Made by a program: the position numbers and the translations under genes
Origin: Kitasatospora aureofaciens
GTDB taxonomy: Bacteria > Actinomycetota > Actinomycetes > Streptomycetales > Streptomycetaceae
Length of the DNA: 64,000 nucleotides
Assembly: GCF_019192735.1 (NCBI RefSeq)
Contig: NZ_JAHTKP010000003.1
Span: 1-64,000 of the forward strand
Direction of reading: 5' to 3'
The notes under the pieces: model-generated
Told to the model about the DNA's origin: nothing
What the model saw: the letters and a program-made list of their open reading frames with translations, nothing else
Database searches by the model: none
In this document: positions 33,258 through 41,617 of the stretch, piece by piece
Position numbering within the stretch: position 1 is the first letter of the stretch
How the letters are laid out: every line of letters begins with the position of its first letter

Positions 33258-33283
33258 TCCGGGGGAGCCCCGAACGGCGCCGG

Positions 33284-33691
33284 TCAGCTCTTGCGCCCGT
33301 CCTCCGGCTCGTCCTTGCCGCGCAGCTCCTGCTCGCGGCGGCGCAGATCCGCCTCCCACTGCTTGAGCATGTCCTCGTGCTCGTTGTTGCTCTTCTTCAA
33401 CGAGGCGAGGAACTCGGGGTCGTCGTCCGGCGCGAGCGGACGGCCGCCGCGCGGGCGCTCGTCCTCGGGGTGACCGGGCGTCCGGCCGCCCGCCGTCGCG
33501 GTCCGCGGGACGCCGCGCCGCTTGCCGGCCACCAGCCAGGCGATCGAGCCCACCAGCGGGAACAGCAGCACGATGATCACCCACACCACCTTGGGCAGGT
33601 GCTTCACCTCGTCCTCGGGCGTGGTCAGGCAGTCGATGAAGGCCCACACCCACAGGGCGAGCGGGATGACGAAGGTCAGAATCCTCAGCAC
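33284..33691 (-). CDS. PLDc_N domain small membrane protein
   Basis: 135 aa; GTG at 33691 with GGGGGAG about 9 nt upstream. Two membrane helices: LRILTFVIPLALWVWAFIDC, and VVWVIIVLLFPLVGSIAWLV followed by GKRRGV. This is the PLDc_N (phospholipase D-nuclease N-terminal) domain without any catalytic HKD part. The C-terminal ~65 residues are charged, with a coiled-coil-like helix (SLKKSNNEHEDMLKQWEADL). Function unknown; related proteins are often fused to or encoded beside membrane-stress systems. Divergent from mqnL. Confidence 0.85.
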   Translation of the reverse strand: MLRILTFVIPLALWVWAFIDCLTTPEDEVKHLPKVVWVIIVLLFPLVGSIAWLVAGKRRGVPRTATAGGRTPGHPEDERPRGGRPLAPDDDPEFLASLKKSNNEHEDMLKQWEADLRRREQELRGKDEPEDGRKS

Positions 33692-33785
33692 GGCGGCGAT
33701 CTCCCCCGACGACGGCGGTTGGGACGGGCTGCTTCCTAGGGGCCCTTGACCGGGCCAGGCTATCGGGTGGCGGATACTGACTGGC

Positions 33786-35237
33786 ATGGCATACGACGAT
33801 CTCCGCTCGTTTCTCCGGGCTCTCGACCGCGAGGGCGACCTCAAGCGCATCAAGGCGGAGGTGGACCCGCACCTGGAGATCGGCGAGATCGTCGACCGGG
33901 TGCAGAAGGCCAAGGGCCCCGCGCTGCTCTTCGAGAACGTCAAGGGCTCGTCGATGCCGCTCGCGATGAACGTCTTCGGCACCGAGCGGCGCCTCGCCAA
34001 GGCGCTCGGCCTCAAGGGCCCGGACGACATCTCAGAGAAGATCGCCGGCCTGCTCAAGCCCGAACTGCCGCAGGGCTTCACCGGTTTCCGGGACGCCTTC
34101 GGCAAGCTCGCCTCGATGGCGCACGTCCCGCCACGGCACGTGAAGGACGCCCCGGTCCAGGAGGTCGTGCTCACCGGCGACGACGTCAACCTGGACGAGC
34201 TGCCCGCCCTCTTCACCTGGCCGCTGGACGGCGGCTCCTTCTTCAACCTGGGCCTCACCCACACCAAGGACCCGGACACCGGCATCCGCAACCTCGGCCT
34301 CTACCGGCTCCAGCGGCACGACCGCCGGACCATCGGCATGCACTGGCAGATCCACAAGGACAGCCGCAACCACTACGCGGTGGCGGCGAAGCGCGGTGAG
34401 CGGCTGCCCGTCGCGATCGCCTTCGGCTGCCCGCCGGCCGTGACGTACGCGGCCACCGCGCCGCTGCCCGGGGACATCGACGAGTACCTGTTCGCCGGCT
34501 TCGTGGCCGGGGAGCGCGTGAAGATGGTCGACTGCAGGACGGTGCCGCTACAGGTCCCGGCCGACGCCGAGGTCGTGCTGGAGGGCTGGCTGGAGCCCGG
34601 CGAGATGCTCCCCGAGGGCCCGTTCGGCGACCACACCGGTTTCTACACCCCGCAGGAGCCGTTCCCGGCCCTGACGATCGACTGCGTCACGATGCGCCGC
34701 CGCCCGATCCTGCAGTCGATCGTGGTCGGCCGCCCGCCGACCGAGGACGGCCCGCTGGGCAAGTTCACCGAGCGGTTCTTCCTGCCGCTGCTGAAGATCA
34801 TCATCCCGGACATCGTCGACTACGACCTGCCCGAGGCCGGCGGCTTCCACAACTGCGTGATCGTCTCGATCGACAAGAAGTACCCCAAGCACGCCCAGAA
34901 GACGATGCACGCGATCTGGGGCGCGCACATGATGTCGCTGACCAAGCTGATCATCGTGGTGGACGCGGACTGCGATGTGCACGACTACCGGGAAGTCGCC
35001 TGGCGGGCGTTCGGGAACGTCGACTACAGCCGGGACCTGACGGTGGTGGAGGGGCCGGTGGACCACCTCGACCACGCCTCCTACCAGCAGTTCTGGGGCG
35101 GCAAGGCCGGTATCGACGCGACCCGGAAGCTGCCGGAGGAGGGCTACACCCGGGACGGGGGGTGGCCGGAGATGGTGTCCTCGGACCCGGCCACCGCTGC
35201 GCTGGTGTCTCGTCGCTGGAAGGAATACGGACTCTGA
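33786..35237 (+). CDS. mqnL: Menaquinone biosynthesis decarboxylase, UbiD family (futalosine pathway)
   Basis: 483 aa, ATG at 33786. UbiD family: LRSFLRALDREGDLKRIKAE at the N-terminus, a central DLPEAGGFHNCVIVSIDKKY, and PEGPFGDHTGFYTPQEPFPA with the conserved Glu/Asp surroundings of the prenylated-FMN site. In the futalosine route it decarboxylates the prenylated 1,4-dihydroxy-6-naphthoate intermediate together with the UbiX-like cofactor supplier. It overlaps mqnP by one nucleotide (TGATG). In S. coelicolor the corresponding genes are contiguous with mqnM and mqnE; here they are 8-11 kb apart. Confidence 0.93.
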   Translation: MAYDDLRSFLRALDREGDLKRIKAEVDPHLEIGEIVDRVQKAKGPALLFENVKGSSMPLAMNVFGTERRLAKALGLKGPDDISEKIAGLLKPELPQGFTGFRDAFGKLASMAHVPPRHVKDAPVQEVVLTGDDVNLDELPALFTWPLDGGSFFNLGLTHTKDPDTGIRNLGLYRLQRHDRRTIGMHWQIHKDSRNHYAVAAKRGERLPVAIAFGCPPAVTYAATAPLPGDIDEYLFAGFVAGERVKMVDCRTVPLQVPADAEVVLEGWLEPGEMLPEGPFGDHTGFYTPQEPFPALTIDCVTMRRRPILQSIVVGRPPTEDGPLGKFTERFFLPLLKIIIPDIVDYDLPEAGGFHNCVIVSIDKKYPKHAQKTMHAIWGAHMMSLTKLIIVVDADCDVHDYREVAWRAFGNVDYSRDLTVVEGPVDHLDHASYQQFWGGKAGIDATRKLPEEGYTRDGGWPEMVSSDPATAALVSRRWKEYGL

Positions 35238-36133
35238 TGAGCACGGTTGCTGTCGAAACCCCGGGGCGTACGAGGGCCTTTCTGCGCCTGGTGATGATCG
35301 AGCACTCGGTCTTCGCCCTGCCCTTCGCCTACATCGCCGCGCTGACGGCCATGTTCCTCGCCGACAAGCGGGTGCACTGGGGCGAGTTGTTCGTCGTCAC
35401 GGTGTGCATGGTCGGCCTGCGGACCTTCGCGATGGCCGCCAACCGGATCATCGACCGCGAGATCGACGCCCGGAACCCGCGCACGGCGGGGCGTGAACTC
35501 GTCACCGGGGCCGTCTCGTTGAAGACCGCGTACGTCGGCTCGGCGGTCGCACTGGTGGTGTTCCTGGGCGCGGCGGCGATGCTGAACCCGCTGTGCCTCG
35601 CGCTCGCGCCGGTGGCCGTGGTGCCGATGGTGGTGTACCCGTACGGCAAGCGGTTCACGGACTTCCCGCAGGCCATCCTCGGACTGGCGCAGGCGATGGG
35701 GCCGGTCGGTGCCTGGCTTGCGGTGACCGGGAGTTGGTCGTGGGAGGCCGTCGTGCTCGGCGCGGCGGTGGGGATCTGGATCGGCGGCTTCGACCTGATC
35801 TACGCCTGCCAGGACGTGGAGTCCGACCGGCACGGTGGCGTCCGGTCGGTGCCGGCGCGGTTCGGCATCCCGGCGGCGATCTGGGGCGCGCGGGTGTGCC
35901 ACGTCCTGACAACGCTTCTGCTGGGATGGTTCGCGTTCTTGACGGGCGCCAGTGCGGCGTTCTGGATCGGCCTGGTCGTGGTCGCGGGGGCGTTCGTCTA
36001 CGAGCACACCATCGTGAAGCCGAACGACCTGTCGAAGCTCAACCGGGCGTTCTTCCAGACGAACGGTTTCGTGGGGATCTCGCTGTTCTTCTTCGCGCTG
36101 GTGGACCTGGTCGTTCGCGGACTGGGGATCTGA
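35237..36133 (+). CDS. mqnP: UbiA-family prenyltransferase of menaquinone biosynthesis
   Basis: 298 aa, ATG at 35237 overlapping the mqnL stop. Eight to nine membrane helices. The two Asp-rich, Mg-diphosphate binding motifs are visible: MAANRIIDREIDARNPRTAG and LIYACQDVESDRHGGVRSVP. It attaches the polyprenyl tail to the naphthoate ring in the membrane. The next gene begins 1 nt after its stop. Confidence 0.94.
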   Translation: MSTVAVETPGRTRAFLRLVMIEHSVFALPFAYIAALTAMFLADKRVHWGELFVVTVCMVGLRTFAMAANRIIDREIDARNPRTAGRELVTGAVSLKTAYVGSAVALVVFLGAAAMLNPLCLALAPVAVVPMVVYPYGKRFTDFPQAILGLAQAMGPVGAWLAVTGSWSWEAVVLGAAVGIWIGGFDLIYACQDVESDRHGGVRSVPARFGIPAAIWGARVCHVLTTLLLGWFAFLTGASAAFWIGLVVVAGAFVYEHTIVKPNDLSKLNRAFFQTNGFVGISLFFFALVDLVVRGLGI

Positions 36134-36134
36134 C

Positions 36135-36605
36135 GTGACGTCCGACTGGCGCGCCGACCGCATCGGCAGTGCGCTGCGGGGTGAGAATCCCACCGTGCTG
36201 CGGCGGTTGGACGCCGGGTTCGCGGTCATCGGGGACGTTCAGTTCCTGCCCGGCTACTCGGTCCTGCTGACCGACGAGCCGGGCGTCGAACGCCTCTCCG
36301 ACCTGCCCCGCCCGCGCCGCCTCGCCTACCTCGCCGACCTCGACCGGCTCGGCGAGGCGGTCGAACGGGCCTGCCGCGCCGCCGACCCGGCCTTCCGCCG
36401 GGTCAACCTCGAAATCCTCGGCAACAAGGACCCGTTCCTGCACGCCCACATCTGGCCCCGCTTCGACTGGGAGCCGGACCACCTCGTCCAGAAGCCCGTC
36501 TGGCTCTACACCCCGGACCACTGGCACGACCCCCGGCACGCCCTCGCCCCGGCCCACGACCCCCTCCGAGCCGCCATCACCGCCGAACTCGACGCGTCGG
36601 TGTGA
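36135..36605 (+). CDS. HIT-like hydrolase (diadenosine tetraphosphate hydrolase type)
   Basis: 156 aa, GTG at 36135 right after the mqnP stop, so probably cotranscribed. The catalytic-type triad motif is FLHAHIWPRF, a variant of HxHxHxx in which the last His is replaced, and NLEILGNKDP stands just before it. Family members hydrolyse nucleotide conjugates such as Ap4A; the altered motif leaves activity uncertain. A broken partial copy of its first third lies 600 nt downstream (36719-36834). Confidence 0.82.
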   Translation: MTSDWRADRIGSALRGENPTVLRRLDAGFAVIGDVQFLPGYSVLLTDEPGVERLSDLPRPRRLAYLADLDRLGEAVERACRAADPAFRRVNLEILGNKDPFLHAHIWPRFDWEPDHLVQKPVWLYTPDHWHDPRHALAPAHDPLRAAITAELDASV

Positions 36606-36718
36606 CCGGCCTGGATCAAGCGGGCGACGGAGTCAACTGGCAGACGACGACGAGCTCAAGCCGGGGGACGACGTAGTACGCCACGAGGCCTCCGGCGACG
36701 TCGATGTACTGCATGGGC
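36606..36718. other. Gap with a short minus-strand frame
   Basis: A 32-codon minus-strand frame beginning MQYIDVAGGLVAYYVVPRLE (about 36714 down to 36616) looks like the end of a lost gene. No ribosome-binding site is evident. Confidence 0.3.
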
Positions 36719-36834
36719 TCGATCTGACGTGACGCCCGACTGGCGGTCCCGTTCCTGCCCGGCTACTCGGTCCTGCTGACCGATACGCCGGGCGCGGAAC
36801 GTCTTACCGGCCTGCCGCGCCGCCGACCCGGCAG
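36719..36834 (+). pseudogene. Mosaic remnant of a second HIT gene copy
   Basis: Three collinear blocks match the intact HIT gene: 36721-36745 with 36127-36151 (the mqnP stop and the HIT start), about 36751-36805 with 36241-36295, and about 36807-36831 with 36367-36391. The stretches between are missing, so the copy arose by tandem duplication and was then cut by two deletions. It cannot code for a HIT protein. Confidence 0.85.
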
Positions 36835-36850
36835 GCTCCTACGGCAAGCT

Positions 36851-37312
36851 TCAGTAGCTTCCGGTGCTGTCCGAGGAGACGTGGCCCCACATGTCGTGGA
36901 CCCACCCGGTGGCGTAGCCCGTCACGCCGGCGTCGTTGAGCATCGGCGTGTAGCAGCTGTACCCGCCGAGGCTGTCGTTCCAGTTCCCGCCGGAGATCAT
37001 GCACTGCTGGTAGGCATTGTCCGAGTTGCGGTAGACCTGGGCCATGCCCTGGCCGACGCCCCCGTAGGCGATCACACGGCCCCAGACCGTCCGGCAGGAC
37101 GGGCTGTAGCGAAGCTGGATCTTTCCGTCGTACTTGTTGGTGTACCCGTCCCAGATCTGGGTCTCCTGCGCCGTGATGGCATCACCCGCGCAGCCCGCCG
37201 AGATCGGATCCTGCCCGTCGTAGGCCGCGGCCTGCGCATTCCCTGTGAGCCCCAGGCCGAGGAGAAGGGAAACTGCCGTCACGGTCGCTGCCTTTGCCGC
37301 GAGAGTCTTCAT
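36851..37312 (-). CDS. Secreted DUF2690 protein
   Basis: 153 aa; ATG at 37312 with GAGGTG 5 nt upstream. Signal peptide MKTLAAKAATVTAVSLLLGL, cleavage near AQA. The mature part has YDGQDPISAGCAGDAIT and IQLRYSPSCRTVWGRVIAYG, the DUF2690 signature, with four or more Cys that probably pair outside the cell. DUF2690 also occurs at the C-terminus of some streptomycete regulators and secreted proteins; the biochemical role is unknown. First gene of the accessory interval that splits the menaquinone cluster. Confidence 0.82.
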   Translation of the reverse strand: MKTLAAKAATVTAVSLLLGLGLTGNAQAAAYDGQDPISAGCAGDAITAQETQIWDGYTNKYDGKIQLRYSPSCRTVWGRVIAYGGVGQGMAQVYRNSDNAYQQCMISGGNWNDSLGGYSCYTPMLNDAGVTGYATGWVHDMWGHVSSDSTGSY

Positions 37313-37848
37313 ATGTGCACCTCGAAATATGTTCGTGCCGGGTAAGGCGCTGTCGGAACAAGCTGTGTGCCGTGCGCCGGTGATGGTCAGGCCGACACCG
37401 CGTGACGTCCAGTCGGCCCTGAACGGGGTTGCTCACCATGCGCGTCGCCGCCTGATGACCACGGTGAACCCGGCAAGGAGGTGGCCGCAACAGTCTCACG
37501 TCCCAGATGTGACGGTGAGTTGGCTCAAGCCTGTGACCTGCGGCTTCCCAGCGGCCTCGCGGCGATGTGAGACGGTCCACGGGTTCGGGGGGAAGGCGTC
37601 TCGCCAGCTGTGCTGGGGGGAGTCCCCACTTGGCAGAGCTGATCCATGCCGACCGCCGGCACGAGGCCGCCTGGGAGCGCGCGGCGATGCCTGCGCGCTC
37701 CTGTTGATACTTCGCGCGCTGACTGTACGTCAAGCTGGTTAACACTGGCTGCTATCGGCGTGTTACGTTCCGTCGCGCAAGCAGAGAAGAGAAGACCCCG
37801 GCGGTGCGGAAACACCCCGGGGTCTGGCACCAGGAGCAGCAACTCCCT
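37313..37848. other. 536-nt region without a supported gene
   Basis: Frames here look like chance antisense frames of GC-rich DNA. Codon usage is mixed and the sequence around 37690-37800 is less GC-rich, so it may carry the promoter of the split gene that follows. Confidence 0.5.
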
Positions 37849-38085
37849 ATGCAGATCCATCGTGCTGCGCACGCGCGCTCTTTCACCGTCCTTCCGAACG
37901 GAATCCTCCAGGGCCGTCGCCTCAGCTACACCGCTCGCGGCCTCCTGGCCGATCTCCTCTCCCGCCCCGACGGCTGGCGCGAGGACGGGCGGCACATGGC
38001 CGACACCAGCACGCAGGGGCGCGGCGCGGTCCGTCGGGCGCTGAAGGAGCTGACGGATGCGGGGTGGCGAACTGCTGGCGGTTGA
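37849..38085 (+). pseudogene. 5' part of a helix-turn-helix protein gene split by an insertion
   Basis: From ATG at 37849 the frame reads MQIHRAAHARSFTVLPNGIL, RRLSYTARGLLADLLSRPDG and QGRGAVRRALKELTDAGW, the winged-helix start of a family common in streptomycete accessory regions. Homology stops after residue 73 (about 38067), and an in-frame stop follows at 38083-38085. The continuation (YYRVDRVRMPDGTVHSYAHV) appears at 39048 on the same strand, so about 980 nt separate the halves. Confidence 0.8.
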
Positions 38086-39047
38086 GTATCACTGAGTGCC
38101 CATAAGGTCCGTTTAGTGGTGTTGTCGGACGTGCTGAATATGTGGCCATTTGCCTGATTTTGCGGCGTTCTGATGGTGTGTATAGGGTGCTCGCGTCTTG
38201 ATCCGGATCGGTCGTCGGGGAGGTGGTTGCCGTTGTCCGAGAAGAAGACGTTGCGGCAGATCGCCCGGCCGTTCGTGGCCGATCCTGCCGGCGGTGTGTG
38301 CATACGGGACCGGCTGAAGGGCCTCACGCCGGAGGACGAGAAGGTTCTGCGGATGGTCGGCGGGCACATGGGCTCGCTGGCCTCCCGCGATCTCAAGGCG
38401 CGCTGCGCCGACGGTCTGGATCACTCCACTGACACGTGGGCGGCGCGCAAGCGGGAGCTGACGGCCGAGTCGTCGTCCCGGTGGGCGGGGTCGGTCACGG
38501 GGGCGACGCATGCGCAGTGGGGGCTGTCCCGCCGGGCGCAGTTCGCCCACCTGCAGGGCCTGGAATCCGGGACCAGGACCATCCGGCATCGGCTGTCCCT
38601 GCCGGTCGGCGAGAAGGGCGCCAGGAAGGCCCCGGGCGGCTACCGTTCGACGCACGAGTGGTTCGTCAAGTCGCGTCGGTTGGCGGTGCTGGAGGACCGG
38701 GCCGCTCAGGTGCGGGCCGACCGGGAAGCCGGACGGGTACATGTGGTGCGGGGCGGAAGGAAGTTGGCCAACACCCGGCACAACCTCACCGCCGCCCAAC
38801 TGACCGAGACCCAGTGGCGTGATCGCTGGGAAGCATCCCGCTGGTTCCTGTCCGCTGACGGGGAGTCCGGCAAGCGCTACGGCAACGAGACGATCCGGGT
38901 CACCCCCGACGGGGAAGTGTCGGTCAAGCTGCCCGCTCCGCTGGCGGAGTTGGCCAACAGCAGGCATGGCCGGTACACGCCGGCCGCCCGTGTGAGCTTC
39001 CCCCATCGTGGGGACGAATGGGCCGACCGCATCGAAGCGAGGAACGG
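38068..39047 (+). mobile_element. Truncated TnpB-type element inside the helix-turn-helix gene
   Basis: The segment between the two gene halves carries the N-terminal half of a TnpB-like protein and about 165 nt of leader. GG dinucleotides stand at both borders (38066-38067 and 39046-39047). No tnpA, inverted repeats or target duplication are seen, consistent with IS605/IS607-type elements. The element's 3' half is missing, and the border falls directly on the gene's continuation. Confidence 0.65.
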
Positions 39048-39198
39048 TATTACCGCGTCGACAGGGTGCGGATGCCCGACGGGACGGTCCACTCCTACGC
39101 CCACGTCTTCGACACGCCCCAGCTGGGGCCGCCGCCGAGTGTCCCCCTCCCGGCCGCCGGTGAAGCGGGTGCCGGTCACGCTGTCGTCCCTCCCGTAA
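38233..39198 (+). pseudogene. TnpB-like protein, N-terminal half only
   Basis: TTG at 38233 with GGGGAGG 9 nt upstream. Residues 1 to ~272 (SEKKTLRQIARPFVADPAGG, KARCADGLDHSTDTWAARKR, KRYGNETIRVTPDGEVSVKL, RGDEWADRIEA) resemble streptomycete TnpB-related IS accessory proteins. The RuvC-type nuclease half with its catalytic acids and the zinc finger are absent. After about 39045 the frame runs out of phase through the host gene to 39198. Not expected to be active. Confidence 0.7.
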
Positions 39199-39680
39199 AG
39201 AACCCGGAAGAAGTACCCGCCCTCCCCGGCGAGTTGACGCAGCCGGACGAGCAGATCCGGGAGGCGGTCGCGGCGCTGTACCGGGTGATCCGGCGGGAAC
39301 CCCGCCTGCGCCTCGGCGAGGCCGAGGTGGTTGCCCTCGCACCCCTCGTCGCCGAGTGGCTGGCGCGGGGCAGCACGGACGCCGACCTGGCAGAGGCGCT
39401 GCTTCCCGGCCTGCCGCAGCCGATGCACTCTCCGGTGGGAGTGCTTCGCAGCCGCCTCAAGAGAAAGCTTCCGCCACCCCGCCGGTCGAGCGCCCGGCCA
39501 GACCCCCATGAATGCGCGGAGTGCCGCGATCCGGTGTCCCGGCCGGGCATCTGCCGCGCCTGCGCCGGCCTCGTCCCGCGACAAACGCCCCCGGCTCCGA
39601 CCACCGCCCTCGTCGGAGCCGCCAGAGCCCGGGACGCATTGCGCGGTGTGGTCGGGCTCGCGCTGGGGGCCGCCGGCTGA
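39045..39680 (+). pseudogene. 3' part of the split helix-turn-helix gene
   Basis: In frame from about 39045: YYRVDRVRMPDGTVHSYAHV, a long charged middle, EAVAALYRVIRREPRLRLGE and a C-terminal CAECRDPVSRPGICRACAGL with four Cys spaced as a zinc ribbon. An in-frame ATG at 39018 lies in the element and could allow translation of this part alone. Without the winged-helix half it is probably non-functional. Confidence 0.75.
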
Positions 39681-40306
39681 GCCGGGGGTTCCTCCGGTCT
39701 GCACGGGAAGTCGGCGTGGTCGACTTCCCGTGCAGGGGCGACATCGGGGTGAGCGGTCCGGTTATTGATTCCGTGGGCGCGGCCGTGGCCCTTGAGGACG
39801 GCGGCCCGTCCGTCGGGGTCGGGGTAGGTGTGGGGGTGGCCGGCGGCGAGGGTGACGGATCGGACGGAGATCGGGCCGAGGATCTGGGCGCCGTCGCCGA
39901 TCCGGCAACTACCCGTCACCTCTGCGCCGTTGGTGAGCCTGGTCTCGTCGCCGAGCTCGATGGTGTCGCCGGTTGCCGCCGTGATGCGGGTGCCGCCCTC
40001 GCCGATCCGGGAGCCGCGGCCGATCGTGATGCGTCCGCCGCCGGTCGCGGTGATCCGGGTGCCGCCGTGGAGGGTGTTGCCCGGGCCGAGTGCGACGGCG
40101 CTGCGCTCGTCGCACTCGATGGCGGCGCCGGGGTAGAGGACGGTCCCGGTCCGCAGGACCACCCGCCGGGAGACGAGCACCGAGAACGGGTCGAGGACCG
40201 CCACGCCTTGGTCGGCGAGGGCCAGCAGTTCGCCGGGGGTAAGGAGTCCGCGCTCGCGGCGGATGACGTCCAGCCGGTGCCAGAGTTCGTCAGATTCCGT
40301 GATCAC
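39176..40306 (-). CDS. Left-handed beta-helix (hexapeptide) protein with a lost native stop
   Basis: ATG at 40306; only residues 1 to ~181 look real: LWHRLDVIRRERGLLTPGEL, then hexapeptide turns such as RITIGRGSRIGEGGTRI and NGAEVTGSCRIGDGAQILGP, the fold of acyl- and sugar-acyltransferases. After KGHGRAHGI the frame continues ~195 residues antisense to the split gene, across a strong hairpin at 39699-39735. A TAA lies one frame off at 39764-39762. A frameshift or truncation near 39765 is likely, so the 3' end given here is only the first in-frame stop. Activity and substrate unknown. Confidence 0.6.
   Translation of the reverse strand: MITESDELWHRLDVIRRERGLLTPGELLALADQGVAVLDPFSVLVSRRVVLRTGTVLYPGAAIECDERSAVALGPGNTLHGGTRITATGGGRITIGRGSRIGEGGTRITAATGDTIELGDETRLTNGAEVTGSCRIGDGAQILGPISVRSVTLAAGHPHTYPDPDGRAAVLKGHGRAHGINNRTAHPDVAPAREVDHADFPCRPEEPPAQPAAPSASPTTPRNASRALAAPTRAVVGAGGVCRGTRPAQARQMPGRDTGSRHSAHSWGSGRALDRRGGGSFLLRRLRSTPTGECIGCGRPGSSASARSASVLPRASHSATRGARATTSASPRRRRGSRRITRYSAATASRICSSGCVNSPGRAGTSSGFFTGGTTA
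39699..39735. terminator. 14-bp perfect hairpin between the split gene and the beta-helix gene
   Basis: CTGCACGGGAAGTC and its exact complement around a 9-nt loop. It sits where a bidirectional terminator is expected for the convergent pair, which argues that the minus-strand gene originally ended above 39735. Confidence 0.85.
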
Positions 40307-40310
40307 TGGA

Positions 40311-41537
40311 TCATACTGACGCCCGCCGGGCGAAGGCCGGGGCGTGCTCCGGGCGCGGGCCCAGGGCGATCAGGCGGGACGGGATCTGCCGGAAGCCCGG
40401 CACGAAGCGGGCGAGCATGACGAGCTGGGTGGGCGGGCCGACTCGGCTGCCGGTGAGGATCGGCTCGAACATGATGCCGTGCAGGACGCGCTGCAGGCGC
40501 TGCATGATCACTGTGGGCCGCCACCGCCGCTTCTGCACCCGGGCCAGGGCCGCGACGGTCGGGCGGCCGCGGCGCAGCGGTTCGGCGAGCAGGGTGGCGG
40601 CGGCCACCGCGTCCTGGATGGCGAGGTTGATCCCCACCCCGCCGGCCGGGGACATCGCGTGGGCGGCGTCGCCGATGAGCAGCAGCCCGTCGGTGTACCA
40701 GCGGTCGAGCCGGTTGAGCTTGACGTCGAGCACGTGGACGTCGTCCATGCTCGCCAACTGGTCGACCCGGTCGGCGTACTGGGGCATCATGCGGGCGATG
40801 CGCGCGCGGAAACCCTCGATGCCCTCGGCGCGCAGTTGCGGGTCGGTGCCCTTGGGGCCGAAGTAGGCGATCTGGAAGTAGTCGTCGCGCGTGAGGCTGA
40901 GCGCCATCTCGCGGTCCCCGAACCCGGGGGCGAGGTTCGGCGGCACGCCCTGCTCGTCGGCGTGTCGGGGGAGCCGGAACCACCAGGTGTCGAACGGCAC
41001 CGGGAACTCCTCGGGCACCAGGCCCGCTTCCCGCCGCAGCGTGGAGTGCCGGCCGTCGGCGGCGACGGTGAGCGCGGCGCGGAGTTCGCCCTCCTCGCCG
41101 TCCCGGGTGCGGTAGCGGACGCCGACGACCCGGCCGCCCTCCCGGAGCAGCCCGGTGGCCTCGGTGTTCATCCGTACGGTGAACGTGGGCTCCTTCTTCG
41201 CCTCGGCGACGAGGAAGTTGAGCAGGTCCCACTGCGGGATCATCGCGATGTAGTTGTACGGCGCGGGCAGCCGCTCGAAGGCGCTCAGCGCGACCTGGCC
41301 GACGCCGGGCACCGGCACGACCATGTTGCCGAGCCGGCTCTGCGGCAGGGCGGCGAACGCGCGGCCGAGGCCGAGTTCGTCCATCAGCCGCACGGTGGAC
41401 GCGTGGACGGTGTCGCCGCGGAAGTCGCGGAGGAAGTCCCCGTGCTTCTCCAGCACGGTCACCTCGACGCCGGCCCGGGCCAGTATCAGGCCCAGCATCA
41501 TGCCGGCCGGTCCGCCCCCGGAGATGACGACGCTCAT
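40311..41537 (-). CDS. FAD-dependent monooxygenase (PHBH type)
   Basis: 408 aa; ATG at 41537 with GGGGAG 6 nt upstream. SVVISGGGPAGMMLGLILAR is the FAD dinucleotide fold, VAADGRHSTLRREAGL the DG motif, and LLLIGDAAHAMSPAGGVGIN the GD motif. Aromatic hydroxylases of this class act on small phenols or on drugs; streptomycete relatives include antibiotic-modifying enzymes. It is divergent from a TetR-type regulator 80 nt away, which probably controls it. The stop lies 4 nt from the beta-helix gene start. Confidence 0.9.
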   Translation of the reverse strand: MSVVISGGGPAGMMLGLILARAGVEVTVLEKHGDFLRDFRGDTVHASTVRLMDELGLGRAFAALPQSRLGNMVVPVPGVGQVALSAFERLPAPYNYIAMIPQWDLLNFLVAEAKKEPTFTVRMNTEATGLLREGGRVVGVRYRTRDGEEGELRAALTVAADGRHSTLRREAGLVPEEFPVPFDTWWFRLPRHADEQGVPPNLAPGFGDREMALSLTRDDYFQIAYFGPKGTDPQLRAEGIEGFRARIARMMPQYADRVDQLASMDDVHVLDVKLNRLDRWYTDGLLLIGDAAHAMSPAGGVGINLAIQDAVAAATLLAEPLRRGRPTVAALARVQKRRWRPTVIMQRLQRVLHGIMFEPILTGSRVGPPTQLVMLARFVPGFRQIPSRLIALGPRPEHAPAFARRASV

Positions 41538-41617
41538 GGAACTCTCCCCTCAATCGCTCCTCGATGGAACTCGCATATACAGACTCTCTGGAACCGTCTC
41601 AGGTGTCAAGTAGTACG

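Noticed and set aside
27558..33691. A secondary-metabolite gene cluster around the GBL cassette
   Set aside because: No PKS, NRPS, terpene or other core genes lie nearby; the carboxylase subunits and AfsA-like gene alone do not make one.
37525..37995. 156-codon minus-strand frame before the split gene
   Set aside because: It is antisense to the winged-helix start, without signals.
38068..39047. An active TnpB/omega-RNA nuclease system
   Set aside because: Only the N-terminal half is present; the RuvC catalytic residues, zinc finger and right end are missing.
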